Both the position numbers and the translations under genes were made by a program. The notes under the pieces were generated by a model that was not told the DNA's origin, ran no database searches, and worked only from the letters and a program-made list of their open reading frames with translations. Below, piece by piece: positions 56,027 through 64,000 of a stretch of DNA of 64,000 nt. The stretch is from Bacteroidota bacterium (GTDB lineage Bacteria > Bacteroidota > Bacteroidia > AKYH767-A > 2013-40CM-41-45). The first letter of the stretch is position 1. Every line of letters begins with the position of its first letter. The stretch is taken from contig JADJON010000003.1 in the NCBI GenBank assembly GCA_016713765.1, forward strand, positions 1,116,001 to 1,180,000, given 5' to 3'.

Positions 56027-56476
56027 TCATTCGACATTAAGGCGACACTTACTGTCAATATTCGTACGCGGATCGAACCGGAAATCAATAAATCGTGCTT
56101 CCTTTTGCTTTCCCTCCACCTCGACGGCAGCGCGACCCATCTCCTTGTCGCTGCTGTCGAATACCCGTGCGGTCAGCGCTCCGGAAAAATCCTGGTTGAA
56201 GATCACGTATTGCGACAAGAGGTTGTCGGTCCCGAGGCTGTCGCTCGAAACGGTGGATTTTCCCAGTTCAATGCCCTTGCTCTTCAGACTTTCCGATAAT
56301 TCGACTTTCACGTCGAACGCCTTCTGAACGCCCTTCGAAGCGCCTTCGATAAATTCGCCTGCCGTCTGCCCGGCCACATCACCGGCCTGGTTGATCTTTT
56401 CCTTGATGGTGGAAGAGTTGCAGGCGAACAGTGAGAAGGCAATCGCAAATAAGAGGAACCTCGTGTGTTTCATCAT
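56027..56476 (-). CDS. Putative lipoprotein of unknown function
   Basis: 149 residues with a lipoprotein signal (RFLLFAIAFSLFAC, lipid-attached Cys at 19). A short helical segment 'KINQAGDVAGQTAGEFIEGASKGVQKAF' follows (piece), which is alanine/glycine-rich, then a beta-rich domain with 'SQYVIFNQDFSGALTARVFDSSDKE' (piece). The ATG at 56476 has another at 56473. The product should be anchored to a membrane on the periplasmic or outer face. I do not recognise the family. Confidence 0.75.
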   Translation of the reverse strand: MMKHTRFLLFAIAFSLFACNSSTIKEKINQAGDVAGQTAGEFIEGASKGVQKAFDVKVELSESLKSKGIELGKSTVSSDSLGTDNLLSQYVIFNQDFSGALTARVFDSSDKEMGRAAVEVEGKQKEARFIDFRFDPRTNIDSKCRLNVE

Positions 56477-56577
56477 ACCATTAGCGACTTGAAAGTTCAG
56501 ATTATTTGACTCGTTCGTGCCAAGTCCCGGAACGAAAGTTATTCATTTATGGAAACTGTGCCCGACGAAGGCCAGGT

Positions 56578-56943
56578 TCAAGCCTTCCGCAGTATCTTCT
56601 CCATCGTCCTGCCTTTCGCCAATTCATCCACCAATTTGTCGAGATAACGGACCTGACGGATCAACGGATCCCCGATCTCCTCGATCCGGTAGCCGCAAAT
56701 GAGGCCGGTGATCAGATGAGCATTGGGGTGCAGCCTGGCTTGTTGGAAGAACGCCTCAAATGTAAGCTTGTCGTGTATCACCGCATCCAACCGCTTTCCA
56801 TCATAACCGGTCAGCCAGTTGATGACCTCCCGAAGTTCCGCTTCCGTCCTGCCTTTCCTGGTTACTTTCTGAAGATACAACGGATAGACCGACGCGAAAG
56901 TCATCATGGCGATGCGCTGACGCTGTTTCTCGTTTTGTTGCAT
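56578..56943 (-). CDS. DUF2200 family protein
   Basis: 121 residues with the DUF2200 signature: 'RIAMMTFASVYPLYLQKVTRKGRTEAEL' (piece), 'INWLTGYD' and 'TFEAFFQQARLHPNAHLITGLICGYRIEEI' (piece). The terminal helix is 'RYLDKLVDELAKGRTMEKIL'. It is intact, although it lies in the stretch where most genes are broken. The family has no known reaction; a known member is a small cytosolic protein. It stands alone on the minus strand. Confidence 0.92.
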   Translation of the reverse strand: MQQNEKQRQRIAMMTFASVYPLYLQKVTRKGRTEAELREVINWLTGYDGKRLDAVIHDKLTFEAFFQQARLHPNAHLITGLICGYRIEEIGDPLIRQVRYLDKLVDELAKGRTMEKILRKA

Positions 56944-57065
56944 AAATTACGCTAACGAATTACTAAGTTAAGGGCAGGATCTGGATTGAAAAGCGGCGCG
57001 CGCTTGCAGTTACTATTTCCAATCTGCGGGATATGATCTCCATGGCTGTGTTCCGAATCGAAAAG

Positions 57066-57541
57066 CTATTCCCGAACAACAAAAACATTCGAGTTAAGAA
57101 TCGAACTGCTGCTCCTTACCTCGATCTGGTATCGCCCGCGCTTTTCGATCGCGGGAATGGACCAGGTTCCACCTTCCTTGAAATTCGCGTACCGGACCTT
57201 GCACTGGCAACGCGGGGCGGTCGGGGCTTCCGAGTGATTCAGAAATACGGTCCGGCTTCGAGATCCACGGCCCTTGCCCAGGCGGTAAACGACATAATAG
57301 AAATCACGGTCGCTGCAGGAACACGACATGGTCGGGATCATGCGGCCGCTCCCGGGGGCGCTTCCTTACTCAGGTGGACGGTAAACGCGATCGGCTCCGT
57401 GCTGGTATACACCTGCTTTCCCGTCAAAAGCGAATCAACGGGCATCCTGCCTTCAGCAAAGTGCGGGAGGATGAAGAGGCTCCAGAGCAACAAGCGTAGT
57501 GGAATCCGAAGCAGCAACAGCCTGATGCTCGTTCGTTTCAT
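57066..57541 (-). pseudogene. Small exported protein split by a frameshift
   Basis: Two frames meet at a four-base ATGA overlap (57338-57341). The first, from the ATG at 57541, begins with a signal peptide (LRIPLRLLLWSLFILPHFAEG) and ends 'SKEAPPGAAA'. The second continues 'SCSDRDFYYVVYRLGKG' through 'SILNSNVFVVRE'. Adding one C to the five-C run 57354-57358 (minus strand) would join them into one protein of about 155 residues. An alternative is real translational coupling of two short genes. I do not recognise the family. The joined product would be exported. Confidence 0.6.
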
Positions 57542-57557
57542 GCTGACATCTTTCAAC

Positions 57558-57983
57558 CTAGTTACCATACTCCATACCGAACCGAATCGCCTTTTCCAAT
57601 ACGTCCAATTTGATATCGCTGATCGTTTTGAACTTGATGCAATAACCGGTCACACTGGCCTTGCCGATCGTCTTTCCGTAAGCCTTCGCGAGATGCCCTT
57701 TATCCGCAATGCCGAGCAGGTAAACCGAAATCCCCGTCTTGTTGCCACTGATCCCGATCCGGAACCATTCCCGCGTCTTGCCATTCGCATAGCGCAATAC
57801 CTGCGTGCCGTACCCGATGGTCGGATTGGCGACGATTTTTCCCTGTTCGTCCTTTCCGTCGTAATACCACAACTTGCAGCCTGGATCTACCGATAACACC
57901 AACTCATGCAGAGTCGACAGCTCACTCCGCTTCGGTTCGGGATGGGTAGCGATGTGGCGGGTTATTTCCTGTTGTGCTTTCAT
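57558..57983 (-). CDS. DUF1801 protein
   Basis: 141 residues, intact. Signature words are 'HELVLSVDPGCKLWYYDG', 'TIGYGTQVLRYANGK' and 'GISVYLLGIADKGHLAK' (pieces). The end, 'TISDIKLDVLEKAIRFGM', is the usual last helix. It is a cytosolic protein whose family members have been linked to iron binding in Bacillus, but the role is mostly unknown. It lies 16 bp from the split exported-protein gene downstream. Confidence 0.88.
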   Translation of the reverse strand: MKAQQEITRHIATHPEPKRSELSTLHELVLSVDPGCKLWYYDGKDEQGKIVANPTIGYGTQVLRYANGKTREWFRIGISGNKTGISVYLLGIADKGHLAKAYGKTIGKASVTGYCIKFKTISDIKLDVLEKAIRFGMEYGN

Positions 57984-58022
57984 GTTGATCAGTCCGGCTG
58001 CGACACGCCAGCTGTTACTTGC

Positions 58023-58443
58023 TTAGCGGTCCGTCTCCACAATCCACTCAATGCCGTACTTATCACGGAACATACCGAAATAAGTTCCCCAGGGACTTTC
58101 GCCGATCGGTGCCTCGACAGTTCCTCCCCTGGGATAGTCCGTGATACAAGCGGTCCGCCTCTTCCCGGCTCACGGCGCGGACCGAGATCTTGGAGCGATT
58201 TTCCTGCTCATTCACGCGTCCGAGGAAGGAAGGAACGTCGTTTCCGATCAGCATACCTGTGCCGACCGGCAAGGCGATGTGGAGGAGCTTGTCGGCGTCT
58301 TCGTCCGCTATCGGAACATCCGGTCCCGCCAATTCCTTCAGGTACAGGATCCGGCTGAACTCACCACCGAAGACCGAACGATAGAACTCAAAAGCTTCCC
58401 GTGCGTTGCCGTTGAAGTTGATGTGGGGATGGAGTGTGGCCAT
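58023..58443 (-). pseudogene. PhnB/VOC-type protein, frameshifted
   Basis: The ATG at 58443 starts 'ATLHPHINFNGNAREAFEFYRSVFGG', the PhnB N-terminus. The frame is intact to 'DRLYHGLSQG' near 58130, where one extra base, in a four-G run, shifts the end. In the other frame the family end follows: 'VEAPIGESPWGTYFGMFRDKYG' (piece), then 'EWIVETDR' and a stop at 58023. The joined length of about 140 residues matches PhnB. These are VOC-fold proteins with no established reaction. The break may be a consensus error. Confidence 0.82.
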
Positions 58444-58581
58444 ATCACCGAAGGTCGGGTATTACCGGCGATTTCCATTGGACCAATTGTTAAAGCGGTA
58501 CTTGCAAGTATTCGGATGAATGACTGCCCATCCTTCCGGATTGAAACAAGAAAATACCAGCAGGCCGTTGCAACAGCTGAC

Positions 58582-58806
58582 TTACTCGATCTCCCCTTCC
58601 CGGTCGGCGACATATTCGAGCAGATCGCCCGGTTGGCAATTCAGCGCCTTGCAGATCGCTTCCAGCGTGCTGAAGCGGACAGCCTTGGCTTTTCCGGTCT
58701 TGAGGATGGAAAGGTTCGAGAGCGTCAGGTCGACTTTTTCCGACAGTTCGTTCAGCGACATCTTTCGCTTCGCCATCATGACATCCAGGTTTACGACGAT
58801 CGCCAT
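58582..58806 (-). CDS. XRE-type helix-turn-helix regulator (YozG-like)
   Basis: 74 residues consisting of one Cro/C1-type helix-turn-helix: 'DVMMAKRKMSLNELSEKVDLTLSNLSIL' (piece) and 'STLEAICKALNCQPGDLLEY'. It is the classic small partner of DUF2975 membrane proteins in Bacteroidota and Bacillus, and starts four bases after the DUF2975 gene's stop. The pair is probably one operon, with the membrane protein able to affect the regulator, by analogy. It is intact. Confidence 0.92.
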   Translation of the reverse strand: MAIVVNLDVMMAKRKMSLNELSEKVDLTLSNLSILKTGKAKAVRFSTLEAICKALNCQPGDLLEYVADREGEIE

Positions 58807-58809
58807 GGC

Positions 58810-59345
58810 TTATACGGTTAGATCGTTTTCGCTTTGAATGTCCACGCCGCGTTTGAAGATGGCGGCGATGATGTAGATCACCGCGCCCATCAGCACAAAG
58901 GCCTGACTGTCCTCCCAGAACTGGTGCAGCCCGTCGGTGATCAGTCCGTGTTGCTGAAGATTCCTGGCAAACTGCCGGGCGATATAACTCAAAAACCGAC
59001 CGACAAGGTGAAATAACTGATCCGCAGGATCTGACTGAAACAAAAAAGGTCGAAGGGTTTCGACAGGTTCATGGTATGCATCAGGCGGATGACAATGTAG
59101 AAGAGGAAGGACTTCAGCAGCGCTATCGACAGGATCAGCGAGTAGATCCCGAAGAAAGATGCCCTGCTTTGCGTCAGCATCTCGCGCAGGTCCAGCTTCT
59201 GGTAAAGGTTCACCACGAAGTCGGGCCGGTACAGGTGAAAGAAGAAATTGACGACCAGCCCACCGGCCTCAATGCTCAAGCCGACGAAGATGAGCCAGGC
59301 GATAATGTATAACGCCTTGAATACGAGGGAATTTGTCTTTGACAT
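58810..59345 (-). pseudogene. DUF2975 membrane protein, frameshifted at a T run
   Basis: The ATG at 59345 begins with a membrane helix ('LVFKALYIIAWLIFVGLSIEAGG') and the frame runs to a stop after 'FTLSVGF'. The second frame continues 'LSYIARQFARNLQQHGL' and ends 'KRGVDIQSENDLTV'. The break lies at the T5 run (58991-58995 on the plus strand is AAAAA), where one added T restores one protein of about 178 residues, the DUF2975 length. Four transmembrane segments are seen. It precedes the YozG-like regulator by three bases. The break is probably a consensus error. Confidence 0.8.
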
Positions 59346-59532
59346 ACCGCTTTATGATTATAAATGCTGCGGCAAATATAATAAATATTTATTGTTTGTC
59401 AATAAATATATGTGTTTTATCGAAAAACTCAAATTTCAACGCAATACGGTTTAGCTCTGGGGAATGTGGCCTAATTTACTGAATGTCATGCATATATAAT
59501 GATTGTTCAGCGCAACGATTCCAATTGGCCTT

Positions 59533-60435
59533 TCAATGCTGAACCAGGAAGCGCTTCACTGCAAATATTCGATTGTCGGAATATTTCAACCAGTAAACAC
59601 CATCAGGAAGGTGCCGTGTTTCCAGGCCTTCTTCCGAAAAATTCCGGCTCTCGTAAACCAGTTCGCTGTTAAAATTGAAGACTTGAACAGATCGCGCGCC
59701 CGTCCCTCTCTCACATCGCAAACTCAACCATTCATTGGTCGGGTTGGGATAAATGGATACCCGGTCATCGTCTCGCATGAAAGGAACCCCTTCGATCCAA
59801 TCCTCGAAAACCAGATCGTCAAAGATCAAACCGTCTTTGTTTGTCTGAATACTATCGCTGATGAATGTAAATCGAAAAAGGATCGTATCGTTGAGCTGTA
59901 CATTGAATAACGGTCCGAGTGGCGACAGCCAGGTAGAAAAGTACTGCCAGCCGTTTGAATTCCCGCTTAGCACCGGTACCGTTGACCACCACTGATAGTA
60001 CGCGGAATATAAGGTATCGTTGATCAAATCAATCCAGGTAGTTCCATTGTCGGGAGAAAGTTCGATCGTACCAAAATCGGTCAGCGTATCGGAATGCACC
60101 TGATAGTATCCGGATAACATTACTGTATGGGGATACAGCCAACCGTACCCGCTCGCAATATTCACCACGGTAAAACTGCTGGTGTCGTTTACCGGGTAGG
60201 GCTGAACAGTGTCGGTGACAATGACCCTGGGAGGTGACTGGGCTGAAGTGAAGACAGCCTTTTGCGGACTGCCAACTTGCCACAGGCCATTCCGATTCGA
60301 TATTGAATCCATTCGCAAGTGGGGCAGTGTGGCAGTGTCTTCAAATGTGAGTACATAGTAGTCATCGCCCAACCGTTGGGGATGCGAAATGACCGTAAAC
60401 AATACGAACCAAAGCGTAAGTTGAAGCCTTCTCAT
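59533..60435 (-). CDS. T9SS cargo protein, unknown domain
   Basis: 300 residues from the ATG at 60435 (an upstream TTG at 60462 is less likely). The signal peptide is 'RLQLTLWFVLFTVISHPQ'. A jelly-roll-like beta region has 'YYVLTFEDTATLPHLR', 'GYYQVHSDTLTDFGTIELSPDNGTTW' (piece) and 'TILFRFTFISDS', a pattern of the MAM/laminin-G-like domains found in many exported proteins. The end is a T9SS sorting domain ('SIYPNPTNEWLSL', 'LPDGVYWLKYSD'). The function is unknown. It is intact although it lies within the broken region. Confidence 0.82.
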   Translation of the reverse strand: MRRLQLTLWFVLFTVISHPQRLGDDYYVLTFEDTATLPHLRMDSISNRNGLWQVGSPQKAVFTSAQSPPRVIVTDTVQPYPVNDTSSFTVVNIASGYGWLYPHTVMLSGYYQVHSDTLTDFGTIELSPDNGTTWIDLINDTLYSAYYQWWSTVPVLSGNSNGWQYFSTWLSPLGPLFNVQLNDTILFRFTFISDSIQTNKDGLIFDDLVFEDWIEGVPFMRDDDRVSIYPNPTNEWLSLRCERGTGARSVQVFNFNSELVYESRNFSEEGLETRHLPDGVYWLKYSDNRIFAVKRFLVQH

Positions 60436-60763
60436 GGTCTGTTTAGTTTCTTGTTTGTACAAAAGCCAGTCCCTGGCAGAGCATTACCCTGAACCGTTAA
60501 GGTAAGGTAATTTCCTTCCCTTACTGCAAGTAATCTCCTTCTTCAGTGTCCGTTCCCTACAACACAATCGGGCTTGCTAAGTTGTTTTTTAGCCCATGAT
60601 GAACACGAATATCAAAGCCAGCGTCCAAGAAAAAAAGCAGCGACTCCAGAGACCAGCATTTAATTAGAAATTCGGAGGTTGGGTATAAAAACAGCGGTTT
60701 CAGTGGCTCTGACAGTCATGAAGTATCCGGCTTTCGGAGGCCACAACCACTATCAAAGAGGAT
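60436..60763. other. Intergenic gap without recognisable gene
   Basis: 328 bp between the T9SS gene start and the DUF1905 gene end. No open frame with family features is seen. It should contain the promoter of the T9SS gene; none can be pinned by eye. Confidence 0.5.
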
Positions 60764-61075
60764 TCACAACCACAGGATCGTGCTGAAACTTTTGTCGACG
60801 ATGAGCCCTTCCGACTTCCGAACCTCTCCCTTTACAGGCAGCAAGTAAGTATCCTGCTTTGTATCGAACCAGATCGCGGTCTTCCATTCGCTTTGTCCGA
60901 TCCGTGCGGTAGCCTGCAACCGGCCCCATCCCTGCTCTTCCGATCGTAACAGCTTGCGGATCTCCTTCGACATCTTCTTCGGGAGCGACACGAAATGCCA
61001 GCCGCCAGCTCCGGCATACTGCCAAAGCGGGGCGGTGAATTCATACCGGATGCCTTTCACGAACACTTCCAGCAA
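60764..61075 (-). CDS. DUF1905 protein
   Basis: 103 residues, start TTG at 61075 in this reading. The DUF1905 words are clear: 'FTAPLWQYAGAGGWHFVSLPKKMSKEI' (piece) and 'ARIGQSEWKTAIWFDTK', with the final 'YLLPVKGEVRKSEGL' strand. The upstream frame is open and continues 'NNNFFSTLLEVF', so the true start may lie a few codons earlier. The role of the family is unknown; members are small cytosolic proteins, often fused to a YdeI-type domain, which is absent here. Confidence 0.8.
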   Translation of the reverse strand: MLEVFVKGIRYEFTAPLWQYAGAGGWHFVSLPKKMSKEIRKLLRSEEQGWGRLQATARIGQSEWKTAIWFDTKQDTYLLPVKGEVRKSEGLIVDKSFSTILWL

Positions 61076-61134
61076 GGTAGAAAAGAAGTTGTTGTTGAAT
61101 CTGGAGCAACGCCACCAAACGGACCGCTCATTCT

Positions 61135-61671
61135 TTACTGCGGTTCTTTGGTTAAGTCCAACTCCATAAATAACAGATAGGCTTTAAAGGCCTCCGGAAT
61201 TTCCACTTCCGGATAGGCATCAATATCACGGAAGCCAACACTTCTATACAAAGCATGCGCAGCTTCCATGAACCGGGGACTGTCGAGCCGGACCGTTTTG
61301 TATCCGATCTTTCTTGCCTCTGTCAAGAGTCCTTCCAGTATGGCTCTGCCGGCCCCTATTCGTCTGAGGCCCGGATCCACGAACATTCGTTTGATTTCAC
61401 CGACATCCGCGCTGATGCTCTTCAAGCTTCCAAGTCCACAAACCCTGCCTTCATGTACTGCCAGCAGCAGTTGACCGTGCGGTGGCTGGAACTTACTGAT
61501 CTGACGTATATCCTGTTCCACGGTCTCCGCAGGATGATGCGGATGAACACCATACAGTTCCTGCATTTTATTGTTACCCCAACTCAGGTAGTCCATCCAC
61601 AATTTTCTGACGGCTTCCAGGTCGTCCGGAAGCTCCAGGCTTCGTACAGTCACTTTAGGGGATACGTTCAT
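61135..61671 (-). CDS. GNAT-family N-acetyltransferase
   Basis: 178 residues from the ATG at 61671 (a TTG at 61692 would add seven). Motif A is 'EIKRMFVDPGLRRIGAGRAILEGLL' (piece), with the CoA loop 'RRIGAG'; 'RLDSPRFMEAAHALYRSVGF' is the later helix-strand part. It is a common Bacteroidota subfamily. The product is cytosolic and the acceptor unknown. It is intact, unlike most of its neighbours. Confidence 0.9.
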   Translation of the reverse strand: MNVSPKVTVRSLELPDDLEAVRKLWMDYLSWGNNKMQELYGVHPHHPAETVEQDIRQISKFQPPHGQLLLAVHEGRVCGLGSLKSISADVGEIKRMFVDPGLRRIGAGRAILEGLLTEARKIGYKTVRLDSPRFMEAAHALYRSVGFRDIDAYPEVEIPEAFKAYLLFMELDLTKEPQ

Positions 61672-61810
61672 GTAATGCTGTTCTTGTTCCAATTTTTACA
61701 CTTGCTGTCATAAGCAAAGGACGAAAGGCGCGCTCTTACCAGGTTCATTTTTTACACATCGATTGGCGTTTGAACTTTCCGGCCGGAACCTGTCGAAGCC
61801 TCTCTCCATA

Positions 61811-62360
61811 TCACGATGCTTCCTGTTTGTAGTATAACACGATGGCACCGCCGTCAAACCGCTTTGTGTTGACCAGACGAAGGACGATCCGGTCCATGTC
61901 TTCAAACAGCGAGGTGCCCTTTCCTGCTACGACCGGGTGAATGCACAATTGCAATTCGTCTATCAGCCTTAGCTTCATCAATTGTTGTATCAGACTTCGA
62001 CTTCCTGATTAGAATATCCCTTCCCGGTTGCCGCTTATATAGTTCGACGGTTTCTTTCAGTTCCCCTTCAGCAAGACTGGCACTCTTCCAATCCACTTGC
62101 TTCAAGCTCCGGGAGAATATGATCTTGGGGATCCGATCGATCGCCGCGGCGAATGTATCCATCGCCTTCTCTCCGGAAGGATTTTCCAAAATGGTCCGCC
62201 AGAATTCCATCAACTGGTAGGTAGTCCTGCCGTAGAGGATGACATCGCTGCGATCTAAGAGGTCTGAATAATGCCGATGCACCACCTCGTCCGGCAGGCC
62301 TGCCGTATGGTCGCAGTTCCCGTCGAGGGTCATGTTGAAGGCTGCGATTACTTTTCGCAT
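61811..62360 (-). pseudogene. RibD C-terminal/dihydrofolate-reductase-like protein, frameshifted
   Basis: The ATG at 62360 starts 'RKVIAAFNMTLDGNCDHTAG', the RibD C-terminal family start; the frame is good to 'PGRDILI' near 62015. One extra base there shifts it; in the other frame the family continues 'GSRSLIQQLMKLRLIDELQL', 'CIHPVVAGKGTSLFED' and 'RFDGGAIVLYYKQ', to the stop at 61811. The joined protein of about 180 residues is complete. These NADPH-binding reductase-fold proteins have uncertain substrates outside riboflavin synthesis. The break may be a consensus error. Confidence 0.82.
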
Positions 62361-62490
62361 GTTCCGTTTTCAATTACAGGAGACGTTCCATCGCTTTTGG
62401 CAGCGTGCAGGGTTTATCGGCCGCACGGCTTACAGGTTCAGGAATCAGGCCGCCGGATAAAATCACCTTCTATGGAACACTACCGGTCCT

Positions 62491-62715
62491 TCACTTCAGC
62501 GTGATCTTGGAGATGATCTTGCCTTTCGATTTAGTCGGCTTTTCCATGTCCTTGATGGCAAAGTCGATGGCTGCTCTGATCAGTGCTTTCATTTTCGGAT
62601 TCCGGCAGTCGGTCGCTTTCTTAATATCTATATGCCGGATCAGATTACCGGTACCCGTCTGCAGTTGATGCGGGTCTTTTAACAGGGTGCCCTTATTGAA
62701 GCCCAGTCGGTTCAA
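62491..62715 (-). pseudogene. 5'-truncated DUF1801 fragment
   Basis: Only the C-terminal half of a DUF1801 protein remains: 'GFNKGTLLKDPHQLQTGTGNLIRHI' (piece), then a terminal helix and a lysine-rich end. The N-terminal 50 or so residues, with the family start, are absent. The upstream sequence is instead the end of the SRPBCC gene, whose stop lies at 62712-62714, immediately before the fragment. A deletion joined the two genes, or the assembly did. No plausible start codon with a complete domain exists. Confidence 0.72.
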
Positions 62716-63167
62716 GCTTCACATATCTCCCGCAACCTGTCGAGGGCTTTGGGGTAAGTTTGGCTCATGTAATCTGAAAATTCCTCGTTCGTATCGAGCT
62801 CAACCTTGACAGTCGTGATTCCGTCGGCTTCTTCAAACGAATAGTTTTCAGCCATTCGCCCATTTCTCCACATCCGGCCCTTCCGTGATCTCCGCATTCG
62901 CTTTAACAAGGCCGTAGTGCCGAATGGAAACAAATCGTCCCGGAACATTTTCCGAAATCTCCGAAACCATGCCGCCCCTTTCGCCTTTCTCATCCGTACC
63001 TACGAAATAGATCTTGCTTCCCTTTTCCAATTTCCCTCATAGGTGGAAGTTGGATTGAACAGGGCGGTCCATTGCTCGTAGGTCAGCTTACTGCTGATAC
63101 CCAACATCCGGTCATAGACTCTTCCGGCCGGCGCCTTAATGCTTACGTTGAACTGCAATTTTTTCAT
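62712..63167 (-). pseudogene. SRPBCC-family protein with two frameshifts
   Basis: The ATG at 63167 begins 'KKLQFNVSIKAPAGRVYDRMLG', a typical SRPBCC start, and runs to 'STYEGNW'. A one-base loss in AAAAGGG near 63025 shifts it; the next piece is 'KGSKIYFVGTDEKGERGGMVSEI' (piece) to 'VEKWANG'. A second break near 62850 leads to 'AENYSFEEADGITTVKVEL' and the stop at 62712. The joined protein of about 150 residues is complete and typical. Its ligand is unknown. The downstream DUF1801 fragment begins at its stop codon. Confidence 0.82.
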
Positions 63168-64000
63168 GTCTTTCGATCGATATTGCGATTAACCTTTTAT
63201 CCTGAACGCTGATCAGGAATCCAACCCCTGAATTAAGACTCAAGATATGATAAAAGAGTTGAACGGGAGTGACGGCATGAACTGAAGTGTTCCCTTGGTC
63301 CGTTTCAACAAGGTGGTGGCAGGTCGATCAGAAATGTTAAAATTCGATACGCTGCATTAGTAAGCTTGTTCACTTCGTGGTGCGCTTGGCCATTCCGTCT
63401 TTTTGCATTGCAGCTAGTGGTTCCGGTTAACTTTATTTGTCAGGTATAAAAGTTCAGGACTGTCCCTGAATCCCAAGTCTGAAGTGCTCGGTTGGTTATA
63501 CAGTTGACCGACATCCCGACTTATGCGTACCGTGATAAGTGCGGTGAATCCCAAATCCGAAGTTCGATTCTTTTCAGCTGATGTTCACAAAGGCAGTCCC
63601 GCCTGTGACGGAATCCAGCACGACGCCTGATACGCTTATCTGCGCGAAGGCGGGGGAACACACCTGCAAATAAAAAGTAACAAGACGGCTGCCTGAGGTT
63701 TCATGCACGAGGATTGAGGTAGTCGATCATGGGATGTTGCCCCCGCATGCGGATACGATGTTCCCTGTCACGTGCTCGCATGCTCCTGATGGATTACATC
63801 CCAAAATAAACAATTCCGCGCCATGGCCATTCTGCTCCTTACGCCAAGCTGTTGATGGACAAACCCGGATTCAGTATCTTGTCTGCTCGATCGGTAGAGC
63901 AGTACGCTCAATCGACGAGTCGCCCCCACGAGTCAACGAATCCCGGGTAAGCATTGCAGCGCCAAGAAAACGACCTGTACATGAACGTTAAGACCTTGTC
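63168..64000. other. Terminal region without recognisable gene
   Basis: About 830 bp with no open frame showing family features on either strand. An 85-codon plus-strand frame at 63734-63991 has no recognisable motif and no signal or domain. A tRNA-like D-arm word, GCTCGATCGGTAGAGC, lies at 63885-63900 but lacks matching arms. The region may hold decayed genes or low-quality consensus. Confidence 0.45.

Noticed and set aside
63885..63950. tRNA-like segment with D-arm GCTCGATCGGTAGAGC and GAATCCCGGG
   Set aside because: No seven-base acceptor stem, anticodon stem or proper T-arm stem could be paired, so it is not a tRNA as read.
63734..63991. 85-codon plus-strand frame near the window end
   Set aside because: It has no signal peptide, domain or recognisable motif, and lies in a stretch with likely poor consensus.

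Overview
The window comes from a member of the Bacteroidota with medium GC. Nine predicted exported proteins end in a short 'FPNP...' region followed by a G-x-Y/L-x-L C-terminal strand typical of type IX secretion (T9SS) cargo. SprB repeats, delta-60 repeats, CotH/lamin-tail proteins and a DUF6544-type membrane protein fit the same phylum, and Shine-Dalgarno sequences are weak. The order or genus cannot be fixed from sequence alone. No rRNA, tRNA, CRISPR array, prophage or insertion sequence was recognised.

Layout. 0-4.5 kb: a Kelch-propeller exported protein cut by the window edge, a low-complexity repeat tract, an Xaa-Pro aminopeptidase, an ArsR regulator overlapping an SRPBCC gene with two palindromic operators in front, and a divergent TetR regulator. 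4.6-12.7 kb: exported proteins, namely a T9SS repeat protein, a GH5-like glycosidase, an SprB-repeat protein and a delta-60 repeat protein. 12.8-14.9 kb: small cytosolic proteins (PhnA-like, DUF1801, DinB, VOC). 15-26 kb: sugar-dehydrogenase-like propeller, fatty-acid desaturase, a T9SS protein, a 1,600-residue lamin-tail/CotH protein and a cytochrome c/copper-monooxygenase fusion. 26-38 kb: mostly small enzymes and membrane proteins on the minus strand (SRPBCC, CPBP protease, VOC, DUF6544, DUF6973-like, two alpha/beta hydrolases, DOPA-dioxygenase-like, GNAT, 2H phosphoesterase, SGNH hydrolase, DinB, methyltransferase). 38-41.6 kb: a divergent oxyR/katG peroxide-defence pair with a strong katG terminator. 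41.6-50 kb: acyltransferase-like membrane protein, GNAT, HEAT-like protein, beta-helix T9SS protein, CLC chloride channel, and a TPR-adenylate cyclase followed by a small membrane protein. 50.2-52 kb: an unusual 601-residue putative flavin TIM-barrel protein with a Cys-rich C-terminal half. 52-63 kb: more small single-domain genes, nearly all on the minus strand.

From about 55.2 kb to 63.2 kb the sequence changes character. At least seven genes are broken by single-base shifts, several of them at homopolymers: HepT toxin, MntA antitoxin, a small exported protein, a PhnB-like protein, a DUF2975 protein, a RibD-like reductase and an SRPBCC protein. One DUF1801 gene is a 5'-truncated fragment. 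In the preceding 55 kb no similar break was seen. This is either true gene decay or poor consensus near a contig end, and every call there should be read with that in mind. The last 0.8 kb has no recognisable gene.

How the genes work together. The clearest functional units are oxyR-katG (peroxide sensing and removal), arsR-SRPBCC (probably autoregulated), hepT-mntA (remains of a toxin-antitoxin pair), the HTH-DUF2975 pair, and the T9SS cargo set, which would act at the cell surface or outside the cell. No T9SS machinery gene is in the window.
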